A DNA stretch of 64,000 nucleotides from Ruminococcus sp. (GTDB lineage Bacteria; Bacillota; Clostridia; Oscillospirales; Acutalibacteraceae): NCBI GenBank assembly GCA_017411835.1, contig JAFQPG010000004.1:93453-157452 (forward strand), read 5' to 3'. Within the stretch, counting starts at the first letter, position 1; every line of letters starts with the position of its first letter. Made by a program: the position numbers and the translations under genes. The notes below the pieces were generated by a model. That model saw nothing but the letters and a program-made list of their open reading frames with translations, was not told the DNA's origin and searched no databases. This document shows, one piece after another, positions 57,203 to 64,000 of this stretch.

Positions 57203-57625
57203 TTATGCGGTGACCTTTATGTCTGACATCAAGCAGTGTGTCAGAAGGTCGCCTTCTTTTGTTACCATAGTTATGTTTGATTTCGGCAAAAGGTCGTGAA
57301 GTATATCGACAAAGCCGTCACGACTTGACGGAATGCCCGTCACAATATCCTTTGCTTTAATCTTTTTTGCGAAGTCGGCTGCTGTTGTCGGTGCATCTTT
57401 ATTGAATGCGATAGTCATATCCGCTCCCAGATTCTTAGATTTCTGATACAGATATTCTATTTCCTCCGACAAAAATGCTGTGTTGCTGATAGGAGTATGA
57501 ACGCACAGAACATGGAGCTCGATACCATCCTTTTGAGCAAGCTCATATCCTTTATGTATGAGTCTGTCGCATTCATATTGCCCTGTTACACAAACCAGCA
57601 CAGACGACTTCTTGTTTGATTTCAT
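57203..57625 (-). CDS. Universal-stress-protein-like domain protein
   Basis: The 140-residue protein is a single alpha/beta domain that resembles UspA folds and the Usp part of KdpD (SVLVCVTGQYECDRLIHKGYELA, ELHVLCVHTP, DIVTGIPSSRDG). The classic ATP-binding GxxGxxxxxxxxxG is not clear. Function is unknown. The start at ATG 57625 is set by GGGGGTGA; the frame opens further upstream without a ribosome site. Confidence 0.65.
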   Translation of the reverse strand: MKSNKKSSVLVCVTGQYECDRLIHKGYELAQKDGIELHVLCVHTPISNTAFLSEEIEYLYQKSKNLGADMTIAFNKDAPTTAADFAKKIKAKDIVTGIPSSRDGFVDILHDLLPKSNITMVTKEGDLLTHCLMSDIKVTA

Positions 57626-57848
57626 TTTATCACCCCCTAACTTTACTGTACTCATCGTAGCACACGATTATGAAGAAATTTGTAAAACTGGGTTAACAAT
57701 ATGTGAATGAACCGTAAATTGAGATAAAAACAGGGTTTTAAAATAAATATTTTTAAAAATAGCAAAAGAGGATAAATGAGCAAATAAGAGAAAAATCGAG
57801 CATTTTAAAGCAAGGTAGGTTCTAAATTAAAATTTTTGTAAAAAAGTA

Positions 57849-57877
57849 TTGACTTATATTTTTAATAATGTTATTAT
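57849..57877 (+). promoter_or_regulatory. rplM-rpsI promoter
   Basis: TTGACT (57849-57854), 17 bases, TATTAT (57872-57877). The spacer 57626-57848 upstream is AT-rich with no gene seen. Confidence 0.7.
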
Positions 57878-57918
57878 CTGTTAGCACAAAAGAAATTTGT
57901 ATTTATGGAGGAATCGCT

Positions 57919-58347
57919 ATGTCAACTTTTATGGCTAAAAAAGGCGAGGTTGAGCGCAAGTGGTACATCATTGATGCTGCCGGCAAGCCACTGGGTAAAG
58001 TAGCTGCTCAGGCTGCTGTACTTTTAAGAGGCAAGCACAAGGTAACATACACACCACACGTTGATTGCGGCGACCACGTTATCATCATCAACTGTAAGGA
58101 TGCAGTCCTCACAGGTAAGAAACTTGAACAGAAAAAATGGTACCGTCATACAGGTTATGTCGGCCACATGAAGGAAACAGTTTACTCAACACTTATGGCT
58201 ACACGTCCTGAAAAGGCTATGGAGCTTGCAGTTAAGGGTATGATTCCATCAAACACTATCGGCAGAGCAGCAATGCTCAGACTCAGACTGTTCGCAGGCT
58301 CTGAGCACATCCACGAGGCTCAGAAACCTGAGCTCTTCGAAATGTAA
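57919..58347 (+). CDS. rplM: 50S ribosomal protein L13
   Basis: The 142-residue protein has the L13 pattern (RKWYIIDAAGKPLGKVAAQAA, YTPHVDCGDHVIIINC, MIPSNTIGRAAM). The start is ATG 57919 after GGAGG; an upstream open frame is rejected. It is followed 17 bases later by rpsI. Confidence 0.97.
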   Translation: MSTFMAKKGEVERKWYIIDAAGKPLGKVAAQAAVLLRGKHKVTYTPHVDCGDHVIIINCKDAVLTGKKLEQKKWYRHTGYVGHMKETVYSTLMATRPEKAMELAVKGMIPSNTIGRAAMLRLRLFAGSEHIHEAQKPELFEM

Positions 58348-58364
58348 GAAAGGAGGCAGTTTAA

Positions 58365-58766
58365 ATGTACGATAAGGCACCATATTTTTACGGTACAGGC
58401 AGAAGAAAATCTTCTGTTGCTAGAGTAAGACTTTATCAGGGTACTGGTAAAATCACAATCAATGACAGAGACATCGACGATTACTTCGGTCTCGAAACAC
58501 TTAAGCTCATCGTTAGACAGCCTCTCAACTTAACAGAGACAGGCGAGAAGTTTGACGTTGTTTGTAGAGTAGCAGGCGGCGGTGTTACAGGTCAGGCTGG
58601 CGCTATCCGTCACGGTATTTCACGTGCACTTCTTCAGTATGATTCTGAGAACCTCAGAGCTACACTCAAGAAGGCTGGCTTCTTAACACGTGACCCACGT
58701 ATGAAAGAGCGTAAGAAATACGGTCTCAAAGCAGCTAGACGTGCTCCACAGTTTAGTAAGAGATAA
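58365..58766 (+). CDS. rpsI: 30S ribosomal protein S9
   Basis: The 133-residue protein has [39 protein letters not shown] and the C-terminal [17 protein letters not shown] that reaches the P site. It forms an operon with rplM. Confidence 0.97.
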   Translation: MYDKAPYFYGTGRRKSSVARVRLYQGTGKITINDRDIDDYFGLETLKLIVRQPLNLTETGEKFDVVCRVAGGGVTGQAGAIRHGISRALLQYDSENLRATLKKAGFLTRDPRMKERKKYGLKAARRAPQFSKR

Positions 58767-58784
58767 TTTCATATTGTCTACATT

Positions 58785-58813
58785 TCCCCGAACGGTTTGT
58801 TCGGGGATTTTTA
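58785..58813 (+). terminator. rplM-rpsI terminator
   Basis: The perfect 9-bp stem TCCCCGAAC (58785-58793) / GTTCGGGGA (58799-58807) is followed by TTTTTA. Confidence 0.8.
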
Positions 58814-58995
58814 TTTGTGCAGAATATTTCTGTAAGATTTTTCATATATTGGCATCATATTCTGCGTGGCATTATTCTAAGTTTATGACAAAGGCTTTTC
58901 TACACATTTCCACAACTGGCAGAGAATATGTTATTTGAAGATTTTCTGTGTGTGTGCGGTTGTTGAAGATGTATAAAATAGCTTGAAAATTCGGT

Positions 58996-59024
58996 TTGAC
59001 CGAAAAAAGTGGGCTTAGTATAAT
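58996..59024 (+). promoter_or_regulatory. Promoter of the G5/3D protein gene
   Basis: TTGACC (58996-59001), 17 bases, perfect TATAAT (59019-59024). Confidence 0.75.
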
Positions 59025-59048
59025 GTGGCGTAAGAAAGGAGAGGTTAT

Positions 59049-60101
59049 ATGAAGAAACTTAAAAACACGGCAAAGCTTAGAAAAATTTTAGCGATAGTTT
59101 TGTCGCTGACAATTATCTTTGCTTGCACCGTACTTTCTGCAAATATTTATTATCGCGTCAGGCTTACTGACGGCGAACGCGAGCTCACCCTTAACACATA
59201 TACAACAAATACAAATAGGATACTAAAGTCTGCGGACATCACTTTAAGCAGTGCTGATAAAGTAAGCAAAACTGAGAAAGGCAACACAATATATATCAAT
59301 GTTGTGCGTGCGTATCCTGTGCACATAATGTACCACAATATGGAGTATGTCGAGTTTATGGCAGGTGGTACAGTAAGCGAGGCTCTGAAGAAAGCTGAGA
59401 TAAATCTTAGTGTAGATGATGTTATAAATCACTCGGGAGATACCTTGCTTTATGATGGTATAGAGATTGTTATAGACGAAGTGAAATACATCTCAAAATC
59501 TGAAATAAAGTCTGTTAAATACGACACAAAATATGTGGAAAGCGATGAGCATCCTCAGGGATATAGCAAGGTTGTAAAAAAGGGCGTAAACGGCCAGACT
59601 AAAATCACCAAAACGTATAAGTATGTAAATGGTGAGTTTGACTCAGTTTGTTCAAAATCAAAAGAGGTTATATCAAAGCCCAAAGATGCAGTTGTGAAAA
59701 AAGGAACAGCGCAGGTAGTGCAGGCGTCTAACATCACAAATGACCAAGAAAATGTAGTGCAGACTATGTCGACAAATACAAGCACAGCAGGAAGTATAAA
59801 CGGTATGTCTTACTCAAAGGTGCTTACAGGTTCTGCCACAGCCTATACAGCATCACAGGGCGCTTTAACTTCGACAGGTGTGCCTGCCTATGTAGGCGGT
59901 GTTGCGGTAAACCCAAATATTATTCCGTATGGCAGTAAGCTATATATAGTTGCCGACGGCTATACCTACGGTTACGCAACCGCTGTTGATACGGGTGGTG
60001 CGCTGATGAGCGGAACAGCACTTGTTGATTTATATATGTCTAGCTATGACGAGTGTATAAACTTTGGTCGCAGAAATGTAAAGGTGTATATTTTGAATTA
60101 A
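59049..60101 (+). CDS. YabE-like secreted protein with DUF348, G5 and 3D domains
   Basis: The 350-residue protein has an N-terminal membrane/signal segment (about 12-34), two DUF348 ubiquitin-like repeats (about 40-145), a G5 domain (about 150-205) and a C-terminal 3D domain (about 255-350; ATAYTASQGALTSTG, IIPYGSKLYI, AVDTGG, LVDLY) with the three conserved Asp residues of the MltA-like beta-barrel. It resembles Bacillus YabE, related to wall-lytic Rpf/Sps enzymes, so it likely cuts peptidoglycan. AAAGGAGAGG precedes the ATG. Confidence 0.85.
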   Translation: MKKLKNTAKLRKILAIVLSLTIIFACTVLSANIYYRVRLTDGERELTLNTYTTNTNRILKSADITLSSADKVSKTEKGNTIYINVVRAYPVHIMYHNMEYVEFMAGGTVSEALKKAEINLSVDDVINHSGDTLLYDGIEIVIDEVKYISKSEIKSVKYDTKYVESDEHPQGYSKVVKKGVNGQTKITKTYKYVNGEFDSVCSKSKEVISKPKDAVVKKGTAQVVQASNITNDQENVVQTMSTNTSTAGSINGMSYSKVLTGSATAYTASQGALTSTGVPAYVGGVAVNPNIIPYGSKLYIVADGYTYGYATAVDTGGALMSGTALVDLYMSSYDECINFGRRNVKVYILN

Positions 60102-60104
60102 AGA

Positions 60105-60133
60105 AAAGGCAACGGTTTTCCGTTGCCTTTTTG
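60105..60133. terminator. Bidirectional terminator
   Basis: The perfect 11-bp stem AAAGGCAACGG (60105-60115) / CCGTTGCCTTT (60120-60130) lies between convergent genes. Confidence 0.85.
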
Positions 60134-60140
60134 CTTACTC

Positions 60141-60851
60141 TCACCACGCGCTGATGTTTGATTTTTTCATTGCGTGGATAATTTTTGTTTTAAGCTGTGG
60201 GTAATCTTTTTCTAAATTTCTGATAAGATTCTTCGTTTCTTCTCTAACCGTTTCTTTGTCAACAGGACAGTTGCTTTTTGATATTGGCAGGTTATTTCTG
60301 ACACTGGCATTTTCAACCTCTTTTTCGGTGAGGGTTATCATCGGTCTTATCATATAGATGTCTTTATTTGACAGGTAAGTGACCGGCGAAAAGCAGCCGA
60401 GTGTTCCGCCTTGAAGCAGGTTCATAAGGAAGGTTTCAACCGCATCGTCGAGATGATGCCCGAGTGCGATTTTATTACAGCCGTACTCCTTTGCCATATC
60501 GTGGAGTATGCCTCTGCGCATTTTAGCACAAAGCGAGCAAGGGTTTTTCTCTTTTCTATTTTCAAAAACTACCTTGTAAAGCTCGGTTCGTTTAATGTGG
60601 TACTCTATCTCCCGCTCTTTGCAAAACTCTTCAATTTTTGAAAAGTCCGAGGCTTGGGCATTGAAACTTGGGTCTGCGGTGATGCCAACGATTGAAAACT
60701 TTTTTGGATAGTATTTGCTTAAAAGATGCAGTCCGTATAAAAGCACCAAGCTATCCTTGCCACCGGAAACGCCGACTGCTATTTTGTCGTTTTCTTCTAT
60801 CATATTGTAGGTGTCGATTGCGTTTCGCATCAATGAGCAGATGTATTTCAT
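60141..60851 (-). CDS. ttcA: TtcA-like tRNA thiolation enzyme
   Basis: The 236-residue PP-loop ATPase has SGGKDS in VGVSGGKDSLVLLYGL, CSLC (CxxC) and GHHLDDAVETFLMNLLQGG, plus NCPV near the end giving the third Cys. TtcA makes 2-thiocytidine-32 in tRNAs with an iron-sulfur cluster. A related TtuA/Ncs6-type thiolase is possible. The gene stands alone. Confidence 0.82.
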   Translation of the reverse strand: MKYICSLMRNAIDTYNMIEENDKIAVGVSGGKDSLVLLYGLHLLSKYYPKKFSIVGITADPSFNAQASDFSKIEEFCKEREIEYHIKRTELYKVVFENRKEKNPCSLCAKMRRGILHDMAKEYGCNKIALGHHLDDAVETFLMNLLQGGTLGCFSPVTYLSNKDIYMIRPMITLTEKEVENASVRNNLPISKSNCPVDKETVREETKNLIRNLEKDYPQLKTKIIHAMKKSNISAW

Positions 60852-60911
60852 AATTTCACCCTTAAGAAATAATTTATAAAAACTGATATTTTAAGTATTA
60901 TTATACTACTC

Positions 60912-60940
60912 TTGATTTAAAAAGTAAATTGGAGTATAAT
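60912..60940 (+). promoter_or_regulatory. Promoter of small lipoprotein gene
   Basis: TTGATT (60912-60917), 17 bases, perfect TATAAT (60935-60940). Confidence 0.7.
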
Positions 60941-60968
60941 ATCCGCATCAAGCTTATTGGAGGACAAT

Positions 60969-61442
60969 ATGAAAAAGATAATTGCAATTTTGCTTACATT
61001 AATAATGGTGATGTCACTCGCCGCTTGTTCTACAGGTACAATTATCACAAGCGAGACAACAACTGATGCAACAGAAGCACCAAAGGTGGATGTTTCAAAG
61101 TATGAGAAATCATTTAACGGTATGCAGAAGTACCTTATTGATATGAAGCTTATCGACAGTAAAAACAAGGTAGAATTACAGGCTGATGTAATCGGTGCTA
61201 AAAAAGGCGTCAGATATACTGTAGGTGCTTCATTTGTTGAGTTTTATGTTTTTGATACAAAAGCTACTCCTGACGAAGCAGTAAATGTATATGATGGTAT
61301 CGCTGATGGGGGTATATATAAGGTGCTCGGTATTGAGGACGTCAAGGGTGAAATTTCTTCAAGTGGTAAGTATGTAATGCTTTATCCGGCGACAAGCACT
61401 TTTGATTACAGCGAGATTGCCGAGGAGTTTAAAAAGTTTTGA
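60969..61442 (+). CDS. Small lipoprotein of unknown function
   Basis: The 157-residue product has a lipoprotein signal ending SLAAC (Cys about 21), a Thr-rich linker and a domain of about 110 residues with alternating strands that I cannot assign. The start is ATG 60969 after TTGGAGG; an in-frame ATG four codons earlier lies too close to that site. Confidence 0.7.
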   Translation: MKKIIAILLTLIMVMSLAACSTGTIITSETTTDATEAPKVDVSKYEKSFNGMQKYLIDMKLIDSKNKVELQADVIGAKKGVRYTVGASFVEFYVFDTKATPDEAVNVYDGIADGGIYKVLGIEDVKGEISSSGKYVMLYPATSTFDYSEIAEEFKKF

Positions 61443-61456
61443 TAAAAGGTAAAATT

Positions 61457-61488
61457 AAAGCCTGACCGAAATGGTCAGGCTTTTTTAT
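61457..61488. terminator. Bidirectional terminator
   Basis: The perfect 11-bp stem AAAGCCTGACC (61457-61467) / GGTCAGGCTTT (61473-61483) is flanked by T runs. Confidence 0.85.
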
Positions 61489-61497
61489 TTTGTGTAT

Positions 61498-62565
61498 TTA
61501 TTGTCTATTAATTGTTGCACCGCAAACACCACAGAATACATCTGTGTCTTTTGCTACTGCTCCACACTGCGGACATACTGCCTGCATAGCAGGGATAGCC
61601 GATAACTGTTCCGTGTATAGTGGGTTTGTGTAACCGCTTGTGATGTCATCGATATACTTTTTGTATCCTCTTGCAATAACCGCGTCTGTGATATACATTA
61701 CAATGGAAACAACCATAGCAAATGCAGATAGCATATACATCGGTGTCATAGCTTCAAAGGTTGAAGCTATATATGGGTCGTTTAATCCAGAAGCCTCAAG
61801 AATAGTCGGCATAAGGAAGGAGCCGATTAATGCAAGAATAACTGTAAGCGAAACGAGAACTACTAAAATGATAGAGCATGCGCTGTAAGCACCCGCGCCC
61901 TTGTTGTATAATACAGGACCACTGATACTCTTTTTGATAGAGTTGATATACGTAAAATGACTGATTGAATATGTAAGCAGTAAGGCAAGAAAAATAGCAA
62001 AGAAAACAACAAAGAAAATCATCACGCCTGCAAAGATAGAAGCGTCCTGTGCAGACATTTCGAGTGCAGACGGATTACTAATACCGACTATAGCAACAAT
62101 GCCTAATACAAGAAGGGCTAAAAGCATATTAAGCGAAGCGAAGATTGAAAGAATAAGACTAATGAGCGCAAGTATGTATAGTATTGTAATACCTGCTTTT
62201 GGAGATGACGACGGGTTTTCGTCCTTACTCTTGAAGTAAATAATAAAATAGCCTAATGCTATAAGACCTGTCATAACAATAGAAGGTATAGCAGATATTA
62301 TAGAAATGATAGAAGTAGCAGCAGGAGAAGAGAAAGGATTCTCACCCATTTGCTCGAGCCCTTGCGCTGATATCTCGATGTTCATATACATATTGGAGTA
62401 AAGCTCAGGAAAAACAAAATTCATAGTAAAAATGGTGACGATGGTAAATAAAATACTAATGCAGTAAAGCACAGCCATCGCAAGCACAGATTTACGCTTG
62501 AAATAAGATTTAATTATCGAAACGTTCTGTGCAAATGGGTTGTAGGTTTGATTGTTTTGGTACAT
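61498..62565 (-). CDS. Multi-pass membrane protein with C-terminal zinc ribbon
   Basis: The 355-residue protein has about six membrane helices and ends in a zinc ribbon (CPQCG...FCGVCGA, last 25 residues). No family is recognised; similar zinc-ribbon membrane proteins are common in clostridia and functionally unknown. It follows the second zinc-ribbon gene by 12 bases, so the two form an operon. Confidence 0.7.
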   Translation of the reverse strand: MYQNNQTYNPFAQNVSIIKSYFKRKSVLAMAVLYCISILFTIVTIFTMNFVFPELYSNMYMNIEISAQGLEQMGENPFSSPAATSIISIISAIPSIVMTGLIALGYFIIYFKSKDENPSSSPKAGITILYILALISLILSIFASLNMLLALLVLGIVAIVGISNPSALEMSAQDASIFAGVMIFFVVFFAIFLALLLTYSISHFTYINSIKKSISGPVLYNKGAGAYSACSIILVVLVSLTVILALIGSFLMPTILEASGLNDPYIASTFEAMTPMYMLSAFAMVVSIVMYITDAVIARGYKKYIDDITSGYTNPLYTEQLSAIPAMQAVCPQCGAVAKDTDVFCGVCGATINRQ

Positions 62566-62577
62566 AGTTACCTCCTC

Positions 62578-63492
62578 TTAGTCATAAATATTAAGAAACT
62601 CCTCGACTGTATACACCAATTCGCTATCGCCGTACGGCATTGAGAACATAGTGTAGTACTCGTCTTTCGCTTTTTTGTAGTCTGAGTAGCTGACATCTAT
62701 GTTGTTGACAAGATAGGTGCCGCTGCTCTCTTTGCCAATAATACCACTTGCAAACATAACCGTGAAATCAATGTCGCTTAGTGAGCCGTCATCGGATAGC
62801 TTGGTATACTCAGTTATATCTTCAAAAGTGCTTCCTGTAGGGGAGCTTTGCATAGTGTAGAAGTATATTTCACCGTAGCTTACAGCAATGCCGACTTCTC
62901 CGCTGTTACCGCCGACTTCTTCATACAGCATATTGCTGTGCTGACACACCGCACGATTCGGGAAGGTCCACATCTGATAATTCAGTCGAGGGACATAATC
63001 GTCTTTTGTATAGTAGGTGACATACAGTTCAAATATATCGTCAGCGTTTGTATCTGTAAAAACGATGTTCATATCATCGTATGGATGCTCGTAGTAGTCT
63101 TCCGCATCCATAATCTCTTTGATTACTTTTACCGCTTCGTCAGACGCATCAAAATCCGATTCGTCAAAGCCGTCAGCAACCTCGACCGAGTTGTAGTCGG
63201 TGATACTATCTTTTTTGTCTGAGCTGATTGTCGCTCTTGCTATCAGAAAAGATGCTACACCAACTATAATGAGAAGTATCACGATACAAATAATGGCGAT
63301 AATGATGATAGCGGTTTTGTTTGGCTTTTTATTTTCATTTTTAGTAGTTAAGTTTGTAGTTATATCATTTTGAGTTGTAGGTGATATATTTTCTTTAGGC
63401 GTGCCTTTGTTGTCATAACGCTTAGTGCCGCATTGTGGACAAAACTGCGCTTCGTCAGGCAGACTAGACCCACACTTGATGCAAAAAGCCAT
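62578..63492 (-). CDS. Membrane protein with N-terminal zinc ribbon
   Basis: The 304-residue protein begins with a zinc ribbon (MAFCIKCGSSLPDEAQFCPQCG), then a charged linker, one membrane helix (about 60-80) and an extracellular domain of about 215 residues that is acidic and not recognised. The start is ATG 63492 after AGGAGGCGA; the upstream open frame lacks a site. The topology suggests a cytoplasmic zinc finger joined to an outside sensor domain, which is only inference. It is transcribed away from the rRNA genes. Confidence 0.7.
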   Translation of the reverse strand: MAFCIKCGSSLPDEAQFCPQCGTKRYDNKGTPKENISPTTQNDITTNLTTKNENKKPNKTAIIIIAIICIVILLIIVGVASFLIARATISSDKKDSITDYNSVEVADGFDESDFDASDEAVKVIKEIMDAEDYYEHPYDDMNIVFTDTNADDIFELYVTYYTKDDYVPRLNYQMWTFPNRAVCQHSNMLYEEVGGNSGEVGIAVSYGEIYFYTMQSSPTGSTFEDITEYTKLSDDGSLSDIDFTVMFASGIIGKESSGTYLVNNIDVSYSDYKKAKDEYYTMFSMPYGDSELVYTVEEFLNIYD

Positions 63493-63653
63493 ACTGTCGC
63501 CTCCTATACTATATATATTGTATATATTATCGCACATCGTAAAAATACTGTCAATATTTGTTTCTATATATAGTGGATATATTTGTGTTGGTATTCAATA
63601 TTTGGTGGTTAGAGGATATATTCAAAAAAAGAAAAAATTTTTTAAAAAAAGTC

Positions 63654-63682
63654 TTGACTTTGATGTGCATTTGCAGTATAAT
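63654..63682 (+). promoter_or_regulatory. rRNA operon promoter
   Basis: TTGACT (63654-63659), 17 bases, perfect TATAAT (63677-63682), about 285 bases before the 16S start. An AT-rich tract upstream could act as an UP element. Confidence 0.8.
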
Positions 63683-63689
63683 TCAAATG

Positions 63690-63967
63690 TTCCGCGAAAA
63701 ACGGAAAGCACGAAAAATCTGTGATTTATCACAGTTTTCGACAAGGCTTTTTAGTCAAAGCGAACAAAGGACCTTGAAAATTAAACAACGAAATAGTAAG
63801 TGAGAACCCGTAATTACTTTGAGTAAGTAACTCAAGAAATTACAAGTGAGATGACACTAAAAAACATCAGTAAGCAATCAAAAGAGATTGCGGACAACAC
63901 GCAAGTGTTTAAATGAGCAGCAAAAGCTCTAAGAATAAGATTTTAAGACTAAGGTCTTGAGATACAA
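63690..63967 (+). other. rRNA leader
   Basis: This is the transcribed spacer before 16S rRNA. It contains small hairpins such as CTGTGAT/ATCACAG (63719-63735) and GCAATC/GATTGC (63875-63890), and an ACCTTGAAAATTAAAC segment common in clostridial rRNA leaders. It probably includes antitermination and processing signals. No coding gene. Confidence 0.6.
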
Positions 63968-64000
63968 TTTTTAGAGAGTTTGATCCTGGCTCAGGACGAA
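63968..64000 (+). rRNA. 16S ribosomal RNA, 5' end (partial)
   Basis: The last 33 bases hold AGAGTTTGATCCTGGCTCAG (63975-63994), the universal 16S start (E. coli position 8 on), so mature 16S begins near 63968. The gene continues beyond the window. Confidence 0.95.

Overview
The window looks like the replication-origin region of a low-GC Clostridia chromosome (Bacillota), probably a gut Oscillospirales / Ruminococcaceae-type bacterium. This assignment is inferred from gene order around dnaA, clostridial-type division and cell-wall clusters, and four secreted proteins with type I dockerin-like tails; I could not place the species. A 16S rRNA gene begins in the last 33 bases.

Layout. The origin lies around dnaA (35.2-37.1 kb). 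Genes to the left run mostly leftward: dnaA, dnaN, rlbA (S4), recF, remB, a zinc-ribbon membrane protein, gyrB, gyrA; then an ATP-grasp enzyme, two adjacent ECF sigma / membrane anti-sigma modules, zapA with a U32 enzyme, dut, the mreBCD-PBP2-minD-mgsA shape and division cluster, hisS-aspS and a two-subunit fumarase. Genes to the right run mostly rightward: rpmH, rnpA, yidD, yidC, jag, mnmE, mnmG, rsmG, noc-like parB, parA, parB, serS, an alkylsulfatase lipoprotein, guaB, pnuC, rplM-rpsI, a G5/3D wall protein, then the rRNA promoter. Rightward exceptions in the left arm are the secreted dockerin proteins and one two-component system. Leftward exceptions in the right arm are a tRNA Met-Glu-Leu cluster, a glucokinase, a PHP phosphoesterase, ttcA and zinc-ribbon membrane proteins.

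How it works together. The core encodes replication initiation and topology (DnaA, DnaN, RecF, gyrase), segregation (ParAB with two perfect parS palindromes, plus a Noc-like paralogue), membrane insertion (YidC/YidD), and tRNA and rRNA modification. The accessory part is secretory: dockerin-tailed proteins carrying an unknown domain, leucine-rich repeats, an NlpC/P60-like peptidase with a ricin lectin, and an unknown domain encoded in a sigma-factor operon. No cohesin is encoded here, so any scaffold must lie elsewhere.

Most interesting points. (1) Two paralogous sigma / anti-sigma pairs whose membrane partners lack the usual zinc motif and carry long Pro/Thr linkers to extracellular domains; one operon also encodes a dockerin protein, and both operons carry the same ECF-like -35 element at nearly the same distance from the start codon. 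(2) DnaA has an altered DNA-recognition motif (GDRHYSTI, not GGRDHTTV-like) and the origin carries TCAACA-type boxes, not TTATCCACA. (3) The pnuC leader has the architecture of a transcription-attenuating riboswitch. (4) minD stands alone without minC or minE and lacks the usual membrane-targeting tail. (5) There is a decayed promoter/RBS/hairpin unit at 53.0-53.45 kb and a dispersed repeat at 53.0 and 55.9 kb. No CRISPR array, prophage or intact insertion sequence was seen.
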